The notes under the pieces: model-generated
Database searches by the model: none
Told to the model about the DNA's origin: nothing
Seen by the model: only the letters and a program-made list of their open reading frames with translations
Made by a program: the position numbers and the translations under genes
DNA from: Thermopetrobacter sp964430935
GTDB taxonomy: Bacteria; Pseudomonadota; Alphaproteobacteria; Rhizobiales; Aestuariivirgaceae
Reading direction: 5' to 3'
Assembly (NCBI GenBank): GCA_964430935.1
Contig: CAYSHK010000088.1
Coordinates: 1 to 32,592 of the forward strand
Length of the DNA stretch: 32,592 bases
In this document: one piece after another, positions 24,281 through 32,088 of the stretch
Numbering within the stretch: position 1 is the stretch's first letter
Layout of the letters: each line of letters starts with the position of its first letter

Positions 24281-25147
24281 ATGTCCATGCGGAACGACAT
24301 GACGGAACGCATCGCGGAGGCTCTCGGCAGCCCCGTCAGGCACGTCTCCTCCCTTTCCGGAAGCTACGGGCTCTCCCTCGATCTGGTCGAACTCGAGGAC
24401 GGGCGCCGGCTCGTCTCCAAGTACGGCCGGGGGCCTCGCCCCGGCCATCTCGAGACGGAAGGGTGGATGCTCCGCCGGCTGGAGGGGGAGATACCGGTTC
24501 CCCGCGTGCATCTGTGCGAGGACGACCTGCTGGTGATGGACTACATCGCCGGATCCGGCGGCACGGGGGCATCCGTGGAGCGGCACATGGCGGAGCTTCT
24601 GGCGGCCATGCACGGCAGGCGCCAGCCATTCTTCGGCCTGGAGCGCGATACCACCATAGGCCCCCTGCCCCAGCCCAACCCCCACACGGAGAACTGGACG
24701 GACTTCTTCCGCGAGCACCGGCTGATGTTCATGGCCCGGCTCGCGCACGAACGCGCCGGGCTTCCCTCCTCCCTGCTGCGCCGCCTGGAGCGGTTCTGCG
24801 GGCATCTGGAGGAATACATCGTGGAGCCCGCGCACCCCTCGCTGCTCCACGGGGACATCTGGGGCGGCAACGTGATCGCCTCCGGAGGGCGCGTCGCCGC
24901 CTTCATCGACCCCGCCATCTACTATGGCCATCCGGAATACGAGCTCGCCTTCATGACCATGTTCGGTACCGCCGGAAGGCCCTTCTTCGAGGCCTACGCC
25001 GCCCTGAGACCGGATTTCGACGCGGAGGGTTTCTTCGACGTGCGGAAGGACATCTACCTGATCTACCCGCACCTCACCCACGTACTCATCTGCGGCCTGT
25101 CCTACGCCTCGGGCATCGACAGCCGCCTGCACAGGCTGGGATTCTGA
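24281..25147 (+). CDS. Fructosamine kinase / phosphotransferase-family protein
   Basis: A 288-residue aminoglycoside-phosphotransferase-fold kinase of the fructosamine-kinase group, which phosphorylates ketosamines from protein or amine glycation. The catalytic loop is LLHGDIWGGNVI and the metal-binding part is AFIDPAIYYGHPEYELAF, both typical of bacterial FN3K relatives (YniA type). The N-terminal lobe shows LVSKYGRG with the ATP-binding Lys and the later Glu. ATG 24281 is the first of closely spaced Mets (24281, 24287, 24299). It may be cotranscribed with bioB, and the DUF2842 gene begins immediately after its stop. Confidence 0.9.
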   Translation: MSMRNDMTERIAEALGSPVRHVSSLSGSYGLSLDLVELEDGRRLVSKYGRGPRPGHLETEGWMLRRLEGEIPVPRVHLCEDDLLVMDYIAGSGGTGASVERHMAELLAAMHGRRQPFFGLERDTTIGPLPQPNPHTENWTDFFREHRLMFMARLAHERAGLPSSLLRRLERFCGHLEEYIVEPAHPSLLHGDIWGGNVIASGGRVAAFIDPAIYYGHPEYELAFMTMFGTAGRPFFEAYAALRPDFDAEGFFDVRKDIYLIYPHLTHVLICGLSYASGIDSRLHRLGF

Positions 25148-25360
25148 ATGAGACAGCGCACCCGCAAGTTCATCGGCATCATTCTCACCTTCACCTTTCT
25201 GGCGTTCTACGCGCTGATCATGATGGCGGTGGGAGCCCGCATCTTCGGCTCGGAACCGAGCGGTCTCGCGCAACTGGCCTTCTACGCGGTTGCGGGTGCG
25301 GGCTGGCTGCCGGTCGCGATGCTGATCATCAAGTGGATGGCGCGTCCGGATCCGGACTGA
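25148..25360 (+). CDS. DUF2842 small membrane protein
   Basis: A 70-residue inner-membrane protein with two hydrophobic helices (about 9-29 and 41-65) after a basic N-terminus MRQRTRKFIG, ending LIIKWMARPD. This is the pattern of DUF2842, an alphaproteobacterial family of unknown function. The ATG directly follows the stop of the fructosamine-kinase gene with no gap, so it is translationally coupled to it. Confidence 0.87.
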   Translation: MRQRTRKFIGIILTFTFLAFYALIMMAVGARIFGSEPSGLAQLAFYAVAGAGWLPVAMLIIKWMARPDPD

Positions 25361-25372
25361 CCGGCATGCCCG

Positions 25373-26146
25373 TCAGATGACCTGGATGTCCACGGGCGCG
25401 ATCTTGGAAACCACGCGCACCCCGCGCGTTCCGTCGCGGAATACCTTGGGCAGCACCACCCGCTGGTACGGAACCCAGGAAACCTTGCCGTCGTTCTCCT
25501 GCATGGCGGCGTAGACGTGATCGTAATGCGCCTCGCCCGTCTGGAGGACCTTCGGATAGATGCTGGAGACGAGCTGGTCGTAATCGTTTCCCGGCATGCA
25601 GGGGAAGCAGACGGGTGTCATGCCCCAGCGCTCGGCGATGGGCGTACGCTCCCCTATGCGGATGACGCGGAAATTGCGCGTCTCCGGATCCTCCACGCAG
25701 TCCACGCCGTATTCCGCGGGAGCATCCCGCTTCATCAGCACGTCCTGCAGCAGACCCGGCACCTGGGTGTCGTTCATGTCCACGGGCTTGATGAAGACAC
25801 GCGAACGCAGGAACACGTCCGACTTGTCCATGAGCTGGCGGATGCGCGGAACGGCCTGGGAAACGTCGGGGAAGTCCTCGTAGAACCAGCCCGCGGCGAA
25901 GTACTCCAGCCGGCAGATTCCCGTCTGCGCGGGCAGCCATTCGAGAACGTAGTAGAGGGAGGACCAGTTCGGAGCGAACAGGTGCCAGCGGATGGTCAGG
26001 GTGGTCTGGGTCAGAACGATCTGGACGGCGCCATCGCCGAGCAGCCGGTCCGCCTTCTCGGACCAGGCGTTCTCGGCGCCGGAGATGCTCTCCAGCCGGC
26101 CGTGCGATATCCACATCACCTGTGCGTCCATTTCCCCAACCCGCAT
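25373..26146 (-). CDS. Protein of unknown function with a possible PAS-like C-terminus
   Basis: I do not recognise this 257-residue soluble protein. The N-terminal half has a strand-rich region (VQIVLTQTTLTIRWHLF, SLYYVLEWLPAQTGICRLEYF) and a segment about a dimension or limit (FLRSRVFIKPVDM). The C-terminal part (about 155-257) runs FRVIRIGERTPIAERWG, GNDYDQLVSSIYPKVLQTGEAHYDHVYAAM and SWVPYQRVVLPKVFRDGTRGVRVVSK, which resembles the strand-helix order of PAS_5-like domains; this is only a visual similarity. ATG 26146 has GAGG five bases upstream; ATG 26131 is an alternative. It is divergent from the PRMT-like gene across 275 bases and convergent with the DUF2842 gene, 12 bases away. Confidence 0.75.
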   Translation of the reverse strand: MRVGEMDAQVMWISHGRLESISGAENAWSEKADRLLGDGAVQIVLTQTTLTIRWHLFAPNWSSLYYVLEWLPAQTGICRLEYFAAGWFYEDFPDVSQAVPRIRQLMDKSDVFLRSRVFIKPVDMNDTQVPGLLQDVLMKRDAPAEYGVDCVEDPETRNFRVIRIGERTPIAERWGMTPVCFPCMPGNDYDQLVSSIYPKVLQTGEAHYDHVYAAMQENDGKVSWVPYQRVVLPKVFRDGTRGVRVVSKIAPVDIQVI

Positions 26147-26265
26147 GTTGCCTCGTGTGTTCCAAAGGTGCCGGACCGGCGTCCGGACGACCCTCGGGCA
26201 GCTCCTGCCACATTAGCGCCCGTTTCTGAACAAGATCCTAACAACCCCATGAAGGTTCACGGAAA

Positions 26266-26284
26266 TTCGCCGCGCATTAACCAT
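26266..26284 (+). promoter_or_regulatory. Possible CtrA-like site between divergent genes
   Basis: TTAACCAT at 26277-26284 matches the second half of the alphaproteobacterial CtrA motif. The first half, seven bases upstream, is TTCG rather than TTAA. A GATTC (GANTC, CcrM methylation) site follows at 26307-26311. These are short motifs, so chance is a real possibility. Confidence 0.25.
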
Positions 26285-26421
26285 AAAACACCAATTGCGC
26301 GCCACGGATTCGAGGGTTGGTTAAGATATCGTTGCAATGTTTCCTAAAACTGACGAAACGCCCTTCCGGAAGCGGGAACGGACGGGCGTTGCGGAGGAAT
26401 GACCACAGGAGGTGCCACAAG

Positions 26422-27342
26422 ATGACGGTGCTCAATGCCCCCATGCCCGTTGTTGAAGCGTTCAGTCCGTTGCTTCCCGCACAGAAGGATTCGGTCGAAC
26501 GTCCCTTTCCGGCATGGCACTACGCCATGCTCAACGACCACGAGCGCAATTCGGCCATCGAGAAGGCCATCGGTTCCCTGGATCTGAAGGGCAAGACGGT
26601 GGTCGAGATCGGTGCCGGTTCCGGCGTCATCGCCATCCTGCTGGCCCGCGCCGGCGCACGGCGGGTGATCGCCTGCGAGATGAATCCGGCCATGGCCCAG
26701 GTGGCCATCGAGACCATCTACCGGGCCGGATACCACGAGCGCATCGCCCTGCTCCCCATGTCCTCCACCATGGCCATCGACCAGGGCGTCATGCCGAAGA
26801 ACCCGGACGTGATCTTCACCGAAACGGTGGACTGCGGCGTCATCGGCGAGGGGTTCCATTCCATCGCCGAGGACATCCGGCGCATCAAGGGGCCGGATAC
26901 GGTCATCCTGCCCGGCGAGATCCGCCAGTACGGCGTCATCGTCTCCTCCGAGGCGATCTACGGCCTCAACCACGTGGAACGGGTCTTCGGCGTGGACATG
27001 TCCCCCCTCAACGCCTTCTCCACCCGCACCTACTTCCCGGTGCGGGCCGAATATCACGGCGTGGAACTGATGACCCGTCCCGCCCTCGTCCGGAACTACG
27101 ACTACGCCCGGGAGCTTCCCGCCCGCGAGGTGTCCATGCCGGTCACCCGCGACGGCAAGGCCCACGGGCTTCTCACCTGGTTCGAACTCCAGATGGGCGA
27201 CCACATCATCACCAACGCCCTCGGCGGCCAGAGCCACTGGCACCAGGCCTTCCACCCCTTCCCCGCCCCGGTGGAGCTCGGGGAAGGCGAGGTGCCGGGC
27301 ATTCTCGTGGACGACAAGGGCACGGCGCATCTTCTCCGCTGA
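26422..27342 (+). CDS. PRMT-like SAM-dependent methyltransferase
   Basis: A 306-residue class I methyltransferase with features of protein arginine methyltransferases. In order they are: WHYAMLNDHERNSAIEKAI (like HxxMLxDxxRxxxYxxAI), motif I VVEIGAGSGVIAILLARAGA at 60-79, post-I acidic Glu86 (ACEMNP), a double-Glu loop Glu134-x8-Glu143 (FTETVDCGVIGEG), and a C-terminal beta-barrel-like part with LTWFELQMGD and SHW at 271-273 in place of the THW loop. Such enzymes methylate arginine in proteins; the bacterial substrate is unknown. ATG 26422 has a perfect GGAGGT eight bases upstream, which decides the start over the longer frame. It is monocistronic: a strong terminator follows. Confidence 0.8.
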   Translation: MTVLNAPMPVVEAFSPLLPAQKDSVERPFPAWHYAMLNDHERNSAIEKAIGSLDLKGKTVVEIGAGSGVIAILLARAGARRVIACEMNPAMAQVAIETIYRAGYHERIALLPMSSTMAIDQGVMPKNPDVIFTETVDCGVIGEGFHSIAEDIRRIKGPDTVILPGEIRQYGVIVSSEAIYGLNHVERVFGVDMSPLNAFSTRTYFPVRAEYHGVELMTRPALVRNYDYARELPAREVSMPVTRDGKAHGLLTWFELQMGDHIITNALGGQSHWHQAFHPFPAPVELGEGEVPGILVDDKGTAHLLR

Positions 27343-27375
27343 GCCGGGAAACATTGCGTTCCCCACGGTATGCGG

Positions 27376-27412
27376 CGGGGTGGCCGGACGGAGGTTCCGG
27401 CCACCCCGTTCC
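27376..27412. terminator. Bidirectional terminator between convergent genes
   Basis: A perfect 13-base inverted repeat (27376-27388 with 27396-27408) surrounds a seven-base loop and is followed on the plus strand by TTCCTCTTCTCC. It lies 33 bases after the PRMT-like stop and 37 bases beyond the polymerase stop, so it can serve both. The T-rich tail is imperfect. Confidence 0.7.
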
Positions 27413-27445
27413 TCTTCTCCGATCCGCACTTCTCCGCCGGGGACG

Positions 27446-28756
27446 TCAGAAGTCCTCCGCCTCCGGTATGCGGCCGAAGGCGATCTTCGCGCCGGCATAC
27501 TTCAGGTCCAGATGCTTCAGACTGGCGGGCTCCACGGTCCGGGAGCCGAAGCGACGGGCGAGACGGTCGATCTCCGCCCAGAGCCGCTCACGTTCGCGCA
27601 TCTTCAGGTCGGTCCGGGCGAACAGATCCAGCTGCCGGGCATTCTCCGGCTCCAGTGCATGGAGATGGACGTGGATGTTGCGCATCCGAGGATCCGGCCT
27701 CCGATGCGCCGCACGTTCGCACCGGCTCCACAACCCCTCCAGATGGCGCAGAAAGACGAAACTGTCCGATGTCGAGGGAAAACGCACCTCCCAGGCGGCA
27801 TCGCTTCCACCGTGCCCATGCCGGCGGTGTCCCCCCATGCCGCCGCCATCCCGCAGCCAGCGCACGGAGAGCGTCAGGGCGCCCGCCACCATCTCCCGAC
27901 GCCGCAGCCGTGCCGCCGCCTTCAGCAGCAGCATGCAGGCGACGGGCCATGCCGTCTCCGGCAGGCGGCGGGCCGGATCGAGAACCCGCCCGTGTCCGAA
28001 GCTCTTCGGCGGGCCGGGCGGTGGCGGGTCCACGTCCTCGCCATGCAGGGCACGGATGAAGCGCTCGCCCGCCACCGAGCCCCAGATGGCCCGCGCCTGC
28101 CTGGGGGCCAGCCCCCACAATCCGGGCACGTCCCGGATGCCGGCCCGCGCCAGCCGGCGGGAGATGCCCCGCGAAATGCCCGGAATCTCCTCCAGCGGGA
28201 GATGCGCGATGGCCTCCGGCAGATCCTCGGGCAGCAGAGTGCGCAGACCGTCCGGCTTGTCCATCTCCGCCGCCAGCTTCGCCAGGAGGCGCGAGGGTGC
28301 CAGTCCCACGGAACAGGTCAGGCATTCGCCGACCCCGCGCAGGATCCCGTTCTTGATTCCGCGGGCGAGATTTTCCGCCTCCAGCGGCCTTCCCTGCGAA
28401 CGCCCCAGACGGATCGACAGCTCGTCGATGGAATGGACCAGATCGATGGGCGCATGACGCTCGATCTCCTCCACCAGACGATGGTGCCACGCCACGTAGA
28501 CGTCGTGCCGCGCCGAAGCCACATGGACGCCGGGACAGATGGTCCGTATCTCCCGCAGCCGCATGCCCCGACGGATGCCCAGGGCCTTCGCCTCCCCGGA
28601 CACCGCAATGGCGCCGGTGCAGGCGGCTGCGGTGTCCTCCAGCGGCACCACCACCACCGGCCTGCCGCGCCACCGCGGATGCTCCTGCTGCTCGACCGAG
28701 GCGAAATAGCTGTCGAAGTCCAGGAACAACCACCGCAATGGTCCGTCCGACCGCAT
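27446..28756 (-). CDS. Y-family DNA polymerase (ImpB/MucB/SamB type), SOS-regulated
   Basis: A 436-residue translesion polymerase. The palm residues are intact: Asp13 in FLDFDSYFASVEQ, and Asp111-Glu112 in VHSIDELSI, so it should be catalytically active, unlike ImuB. LTCSVGLAPSRLLAKLAAEMDKPDGL and IPGISRGISRRLARAGI (helix-hairpin-helix) follow, then a divergent little-finger region with a Gly/His-rich insert. QLDLF at 375-379 matches the beta-clamp-binding motif. It resembles a Y-family group seen in alphaproteobacteria that is distinct from DinB. ATG 28756 has GGGAGG upstream and follows a LexA box, which fits induction by DNA damage. Confidence 0.9.
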   Translation of the reverse strand: MRSDGPLRWLFLDFDSYFASVEQQEHPRWRGRPVVVVPLEDTAAACTGAIAVSGEAKALGIRRGMRLREIRTICPGVHVASARHDVYVAWHHRLVEEIERHAPIDLVHSIDELSIRLGRSQGRPLEAENLARGIKNGILRGVGECLTCSVGLAPSRLLAKLAAEMDKPDGLRTLLPEDLPEAIAHLPLEEIPGISRGISRRLARAGIRDVPGLWGLAPRQARAIWGSVAGERFIRALHGEDVDPPPPGPPKSFGHGRVLDPARRLPETAWPVACMLLLKAAARLRRREMVAGALTLSVRWLRDGGGMGGHRRHGHGGSDAAWEVRFPSTSDSFVFLRHLEGLWSRCERAAHRRPDPRMRNIHVHLHALEPENARQLDLFARTDLKMRERERLWAEIDRLARRFGSRTVEPASLKHLDLKYAGAKIAFGRIPEAEDF

Positions 28757-28782
28757 GCCTTTCCCTCCCGATGCCCATATGA

Positions 28783-28797
28783 GAACATTATAAGAAC
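28783..28797 (-). promoter_or_regulatory. LexA box of the alphaproteobacterial type
   Basis: On the minus strand the sequence is GTTC-TTATAAT-GTTC, an exact match to GTTC-N7-GTTC, the alphaproteobacterial SOS box. Its spacer contains TATAAT (28787-28792), a perfect -10 element, so bound LexA would cover the promoter. It lies 27 bases before the Y-family polymerase start. Confidence 0.88.
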
Positions 28798-28882
28798 ATT
28801 CAGAAGGGAAACGGTCAAGCCGCATGCGGAAATTCCCGGGGAGGCGGCTCTGCCCGGTTCGCGGCCGCCGGCGGAAGCGGAG

Positions 28883-30778
28883 TCAGCCCCCTTCCGCCTC
28901 CTCCAGCTCCGCGGAGATGGCGAGCCACTCCTCCTCGAGGCGTTCCAGCTCCTCCGCGAGAGCGGCGCGGGCGGCGGCGAAACGGGCGGCCTTGCGGGCG
29001 TCCTCGGCGTAGAGGGCGCCGCCCTCCAGCGCCGCGTCGAAAACGGAGATCTTCTCCTCGATCTCCGCCATGTCCTTCTCCAGCACTTCCAGCCTGCGGC
29101 GCAGAGCGCCCGCGTTGGGCCGTTTTCCCCGCGCCCTGCGCCGGCCGTCCCCTTCCGCCTTTCCCCGCTCCCGCCTTTCGCGGCGGGCCCGGGCCTTCTC
29201 GCGGCGGATGTTCCGGGCCCGTTCGAGGATCATCTCCTCGTAGTCCCCGAGATCGCCCTCGAAGGGCGTCACCGTGCCATCGGCCACCAGCCAGAGACGT
29301 TCGGCCGTGGCTTCCAGCAGATGGCGGTCGTGGGAAATGAGGATGACCGCGCCTCCGTAGTCGTTGAGCGCCTCCACGAGGGCGTCGCGGGCTTCCATGT
29401 CGAGATGGTTCGTCGGCTCGTCCAGCACCAGCATGTGCGGCTTGTGGAAGGCGGCCAGGGCGAAGAGCAGCCGCGCCTTCTCGCCGCCGGAGAGGGTCTC
29501 CACCCGGTTGTCGGCCAGTTCCGCACCGAAGCCGTACTGTCCCAGCCGGGCCCTCCGCTGCGCCTCGGTGGCGTCGGGCATGAGCTCCAGGAAGTGTTCG
29601 TAGGGCGTCCGTCCGGGGGCCAGCTCGTCCATCTGGTGCTGGGCGAAGTAGCCCACGCGCATCTTCTTGTGATGCCGCATGGCCCCGGCCATGGGCCGGA
29701 GTCTTCCGCACAGGAGTTTCGCGAAGGTGCTCTTGCCCTGTCCGTTGGCGCCGAGAATGGCGATCCTGTCCTCGGTGTCGATGCGCAGATCGACATCGCG
29801 GAGGACGGGCCGGTCGCCGTAGCCCACGGCCACGCCCTCCAGCCGCACCAGTGGCGGATTGAGGGGCCTGTCCGGCGAGGGGAACCAGAAAGGGGCCACC
29901 CTCTCCTCGACGGGCGGCGCTATCTCGGCCATCCGTTCCAGCATCTTCAGCCGGCTCTGGGCCTGGCGGGCCTTGGAGGCCTTGGCCCGGAACCGTTCCA
30001 CGAACGCCTCCATGCGCCGCCGCCGTTCCTCCTGCTTCTTGCGCAGTTTCATCTGCAGCGCGGCGCGCTCCGCCCGGGCCCTGCGGAAATCGTCGAAGTT
30101 ACCGGCGTAGAAATCCAGCTTGCCCCCGTTCAGATGGACGATGGCGTTGACCGAGGCGTTGAGAATGTCCCGATCGTGGGAGACGAGCAGCACCGTGCGG
30201 CGATACGTACGCAGATGGTTCTTCAGCCAGAGCACGCCCTCCAGATCGAGATAGTTCGAGGGCTCGTCGAGCAGCAGCAGGTCCGGTTCGGAGAACAGGG
30301 TCGCGGCGAGCGCCACCCGCATGCGCCAGCCCCCGGAGAGAGCCGAGCACGGCCCCTCCATCTCCTCCGGGGAGAACCCGAGACCGGCCAGAATGCTGGC
30401 CGCCCGCGCCGGCGCGGAATGGGCCTCGATATCGGCGAGGCGGGTGTGGATCTCCCCTATGCGGTGCGGATCGGTGGCCGTTTCCGCCTCTTCCAGCAGC
30501 CGGGCGCGTTCGGTGTCCGCGGCCAGCACGACCTCCAGCAGGCTTTCCGGCCCGGACGGCGCCTCCTGCGCCACGGTGCCGATGCGTGCGCCCTTGCGCA
30601 CCGACACCGATCCGCTTTCCGGGGAGATCTCGCCCAGGATCAGCCGCAGCAGAGTGGACTTCCCCGCGCCGTTGCGCCCCACCAGCCCCGCCTTGATGCC
30701 CGCCGGCAGCGCGACGGTGGCGTTGTCGAAGAGGGTCCGGCCGCCGATGCGATATGTCAGGCCGTTGATGTGCAGCAT
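28883..30778 (-). CDS. ABC-F family ATPase
   Basis: A 631-residue soluble protein with two ABC domains and no membrane part, so it belongs to ABC-F, whose members bind the ribosomal E site and modulate translation. Walker A motifs are GRNGAGKST and GANGQGKST, signatures LSGGWRMR and LSGGEKAR, and Walker B motifs DEPSNYLD and DEPTNHLD, each pair intact. The linker (about 240-290, Arg/Lys-rich) is the P-site tRNA interaction motif region. A charged coiled-coil C-terminal tail (about 525-631) is present. The overall pattern is closest to YheS/Uup-type proteins; resistance function is not suggested. It lies 126 bases upstream of the polymerase gene's LexA-box region on the same strand. Confidence 0.93.
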   Translation of the reverse strand: MLHINGLTYRIGGRTLFDNATVALPAGIKAGLVGRNGAGKSTLLRLILGEISPESGSVSVRKGARIGTVAQEAPSGPESLLEVVLAADTERARLLEEAETATDPHRIGEIHTRLADIEAHSAPARAASILAGLGFSPEEMEGPCSALSGGWRMRVALAATLFSEPDLLLLDEPSNYLDLEGVLWLKNHLRTYRRTVLLVSHDRDILNASVNAIVHLNGGKLDFYAGNFDDFRRARAERAALQMKLRKKQEERRRRMEAFVERFRAKASKARQAQSRLKMLERMAEIAPPVEERVAPFWFPSPDRPLNPPLVRLEGVAVGYGDRPVLRDVDLRIDTEDRIAILGANGQGKSTFAKLLCGRLRPMAGAMRHHKKMRVGYFAQHQMDELAPGRTPYEHFLELMPDATEAQRRARLGQYGFGAELADNRVETLSGGEKARLLFALAAFHKPHMLVLDEPTNHLDMEARDALVEALNDYGGAVILISHDRHLLEATAERLWLVADGTVTPFEGDLGDYEEMILERARNIRREKARARRERRERGKAEGDGRRRARGKRPNAGALRRRLEVLEKDMAEIEEKISVFDAALEGGALYAEDARKAARFAAARAALAEELERLEEEWLAISAELEEAEGG

Positions 30779-30956
30779 GGCGAGCTCAATAGCGCAAGCC
30801 GCCCGCGATCAGAAGGGAAATTTCTCCGGAATGGGCGACCGCCCGGCCATGTGCATGGACCGGCGCTCCGTGACGACGGGCACATGCGGGGGCAAGACGC
30901 GGAGACGCGGAAATGCGGCGACACGCGGCACCTCCGCATGAATGCCCGGGGCATCT

Positions 30957-31553
30957 TCAGCGGCCCAGACCATTGCGGAGGTAGGTCACGAGCTGCCAGC
31001 GCCGCTTCTCGTCCAGAACGTCCTTGAAGGCCGGCATGTCGGTCTTCAGCATCCCGCCACCCTCGGAGACCGTCCAGAAGAAGAAGTCGTCCCTGTCCAG
31101 CGGTCTGCCCAGTACGTGGGTGATGTCGGCGGGCGGCGGATCCAGCTCCTTGCCGGCCTCGCCGTCACCCCGGCCGCCCTTGCCGTGGCAGGAGACGCAG
31201 TTTTCCTCGAAGAGCCTGCGTCCGGCCGCGAGGTTCTCCGGCGTCGCGGACAGCGGGTTGGTCATTCCGGCGTAGGGCGCGGGAATGCCGTTCGCCATCA
31301 CGTACCGGTGCCGGACGACGTTGCCGCCCATCATGCCGCGTCCCCGCATCGGACCGGGCCCCATTCCGCGGCGGCGCATCATGCCCATGCCCGGCCCCAT
31401 GGCGAGCCTTCCGCTCCAGCGGGCGGGCTCGCAATCCCCGGCGCTTCCGCCGGCGGCCACGGCGGGGGTGTGCGGCAATCCGGCGACGACACCGGGAAGG
31501 ACGACTGCCATGGCGGCGGCAAATGCGAATCCCGTCAACAGCTTGCACGTCAT
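30957..31553 (-). CDS. c-type cytochrome with methionine/arginine/glycine-rich segment
   Basis: A 198-residue exported protein with a signal peptide at about residues 1-34. A low-complexity stretch at 52-78 contains nine Met among Arg, Gly and Pro. The cytochrome c domain follows at about 105-198. The haem-attachment motif is CVSCH at 119-123 and the probable axial Met is 173 in TDMPAFKDVL, so it is a monohaem class I cytochrome. It probably carries electrons in the periplasm. The Met-rich part looks like those of copper-handling proteins, but that is inference. ATG 31553 has GGAGG upstream. The AhpD-like gene lies 48 bases upstream on the same strand. Confidence 0.88.
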   Translation of the reverse strand: MTCKLLTGFAFAAAMAVVLPGVVAGLPHTPAVAAGGSAGDCEPARWSGRLAMGPGMGMMRRRGMGPGPMRGRGMMGGNVVRHRYVMANGIPAPYAGMTNPLSATPENLAAGRRLFEENCVSCHGKGGRGDGEAGKELDPPPADITHVLGRPLDRDDFFFWTVSEGGGMLKTDMPAFKDVLDEKRRWQLVTYLRNGLGR

Positions 31554-31601
31554 TTTCGAGACCTCCTCTCAAGTTCGCCCCCGGACAGGAAAGCGGCGCC
31601 A

Positions 31602-31988
31602 TCAGTCGCGGAACATTTCGTCCACGGGCGGATCGTAGGCGTTCACGAGCCGGTTGGTCATGTTGGCCAGCGCGGTCACGGCGATCATTTCGTTGAGCAT
31701 CTCGTCCGTCGCTCCCTTCGCGCGGGCCTGCGCCATGTGGGAAACGCGGCAGTACTCGCAGTTGTTGGTGATGGCCACGGCCACGAAGATCAGCTCCTTG
31801 ACCACGGGATCCAGAGCACCCTGCCCCATGATCTCCTTCAGACTCTCCCAGACGTGCTTCAGCATGCGGGGTTCGTTCGCAAGATACTTCCAGAAATTGT
31901 TGACGTCCTCCACGCCGCGCGTGCGCATGATATCCTCGTATACGGCGCGGACCTCCTCCGGAGCCGCTGCGTATTCCACCGGTTTCAT
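31602..31988 (-). CDS. Carboxymuconolactone decarboxylase / AhpD-like protein
   Basis: A 128-residue all-helical protein of the CMD family. The redox motif is Cys77-x2-Cys80 with His84 (NNCEYCRVSHM), like the active site of the alkylhydroperoxidase AhpD. Either peroxide reduction or another thiol-based reaction is therefore possible; no partner (AhpC, lipoyl system) is in view. ATG 31988 matches the family's usual start (MKPVEYAAAPEEVRAVYEDI); ATG 32018 would add ten residues. Cotranscription with the cytochrome gene is likely from the 48-base gap. Confidence 0.87.
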   Translation of the reverse strand: MKPVEYAAAPEEVRAVYEDIMRTRGVEDVNNFWKYLANEPRMLKHVWESLKEIMGQGALDPVVKELIFVAVAITNNCEYCRVSHMAQARAKGATDEMLNEMIAVTALANMTNRLVNAYDPPVDEMFRD

Positions 31989-32088
31989 CTTCCGTTCATC
32001 TCCATTTTGAGAAAACATGCCTCATCCGATGCCCGTCGCATCATGCATCATGACCGGCCAACGGCTTCGAGACAAGGAGAGCCCGCGC

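Noticed and set aside
22169..25273. A 1034-residue minus-strand frame
   Set aside because: It lies opposite the thiazole synthase, bioB and fructosamine kinase genes, which have clear motifs; its His/Gly-rich product has no domain.
27380..31027. A 1215-residue plus-strand frame
   Set aside because: It is the antisense shadow of the polymerase and ABC-F genes, produced by high G+C at codon position three.
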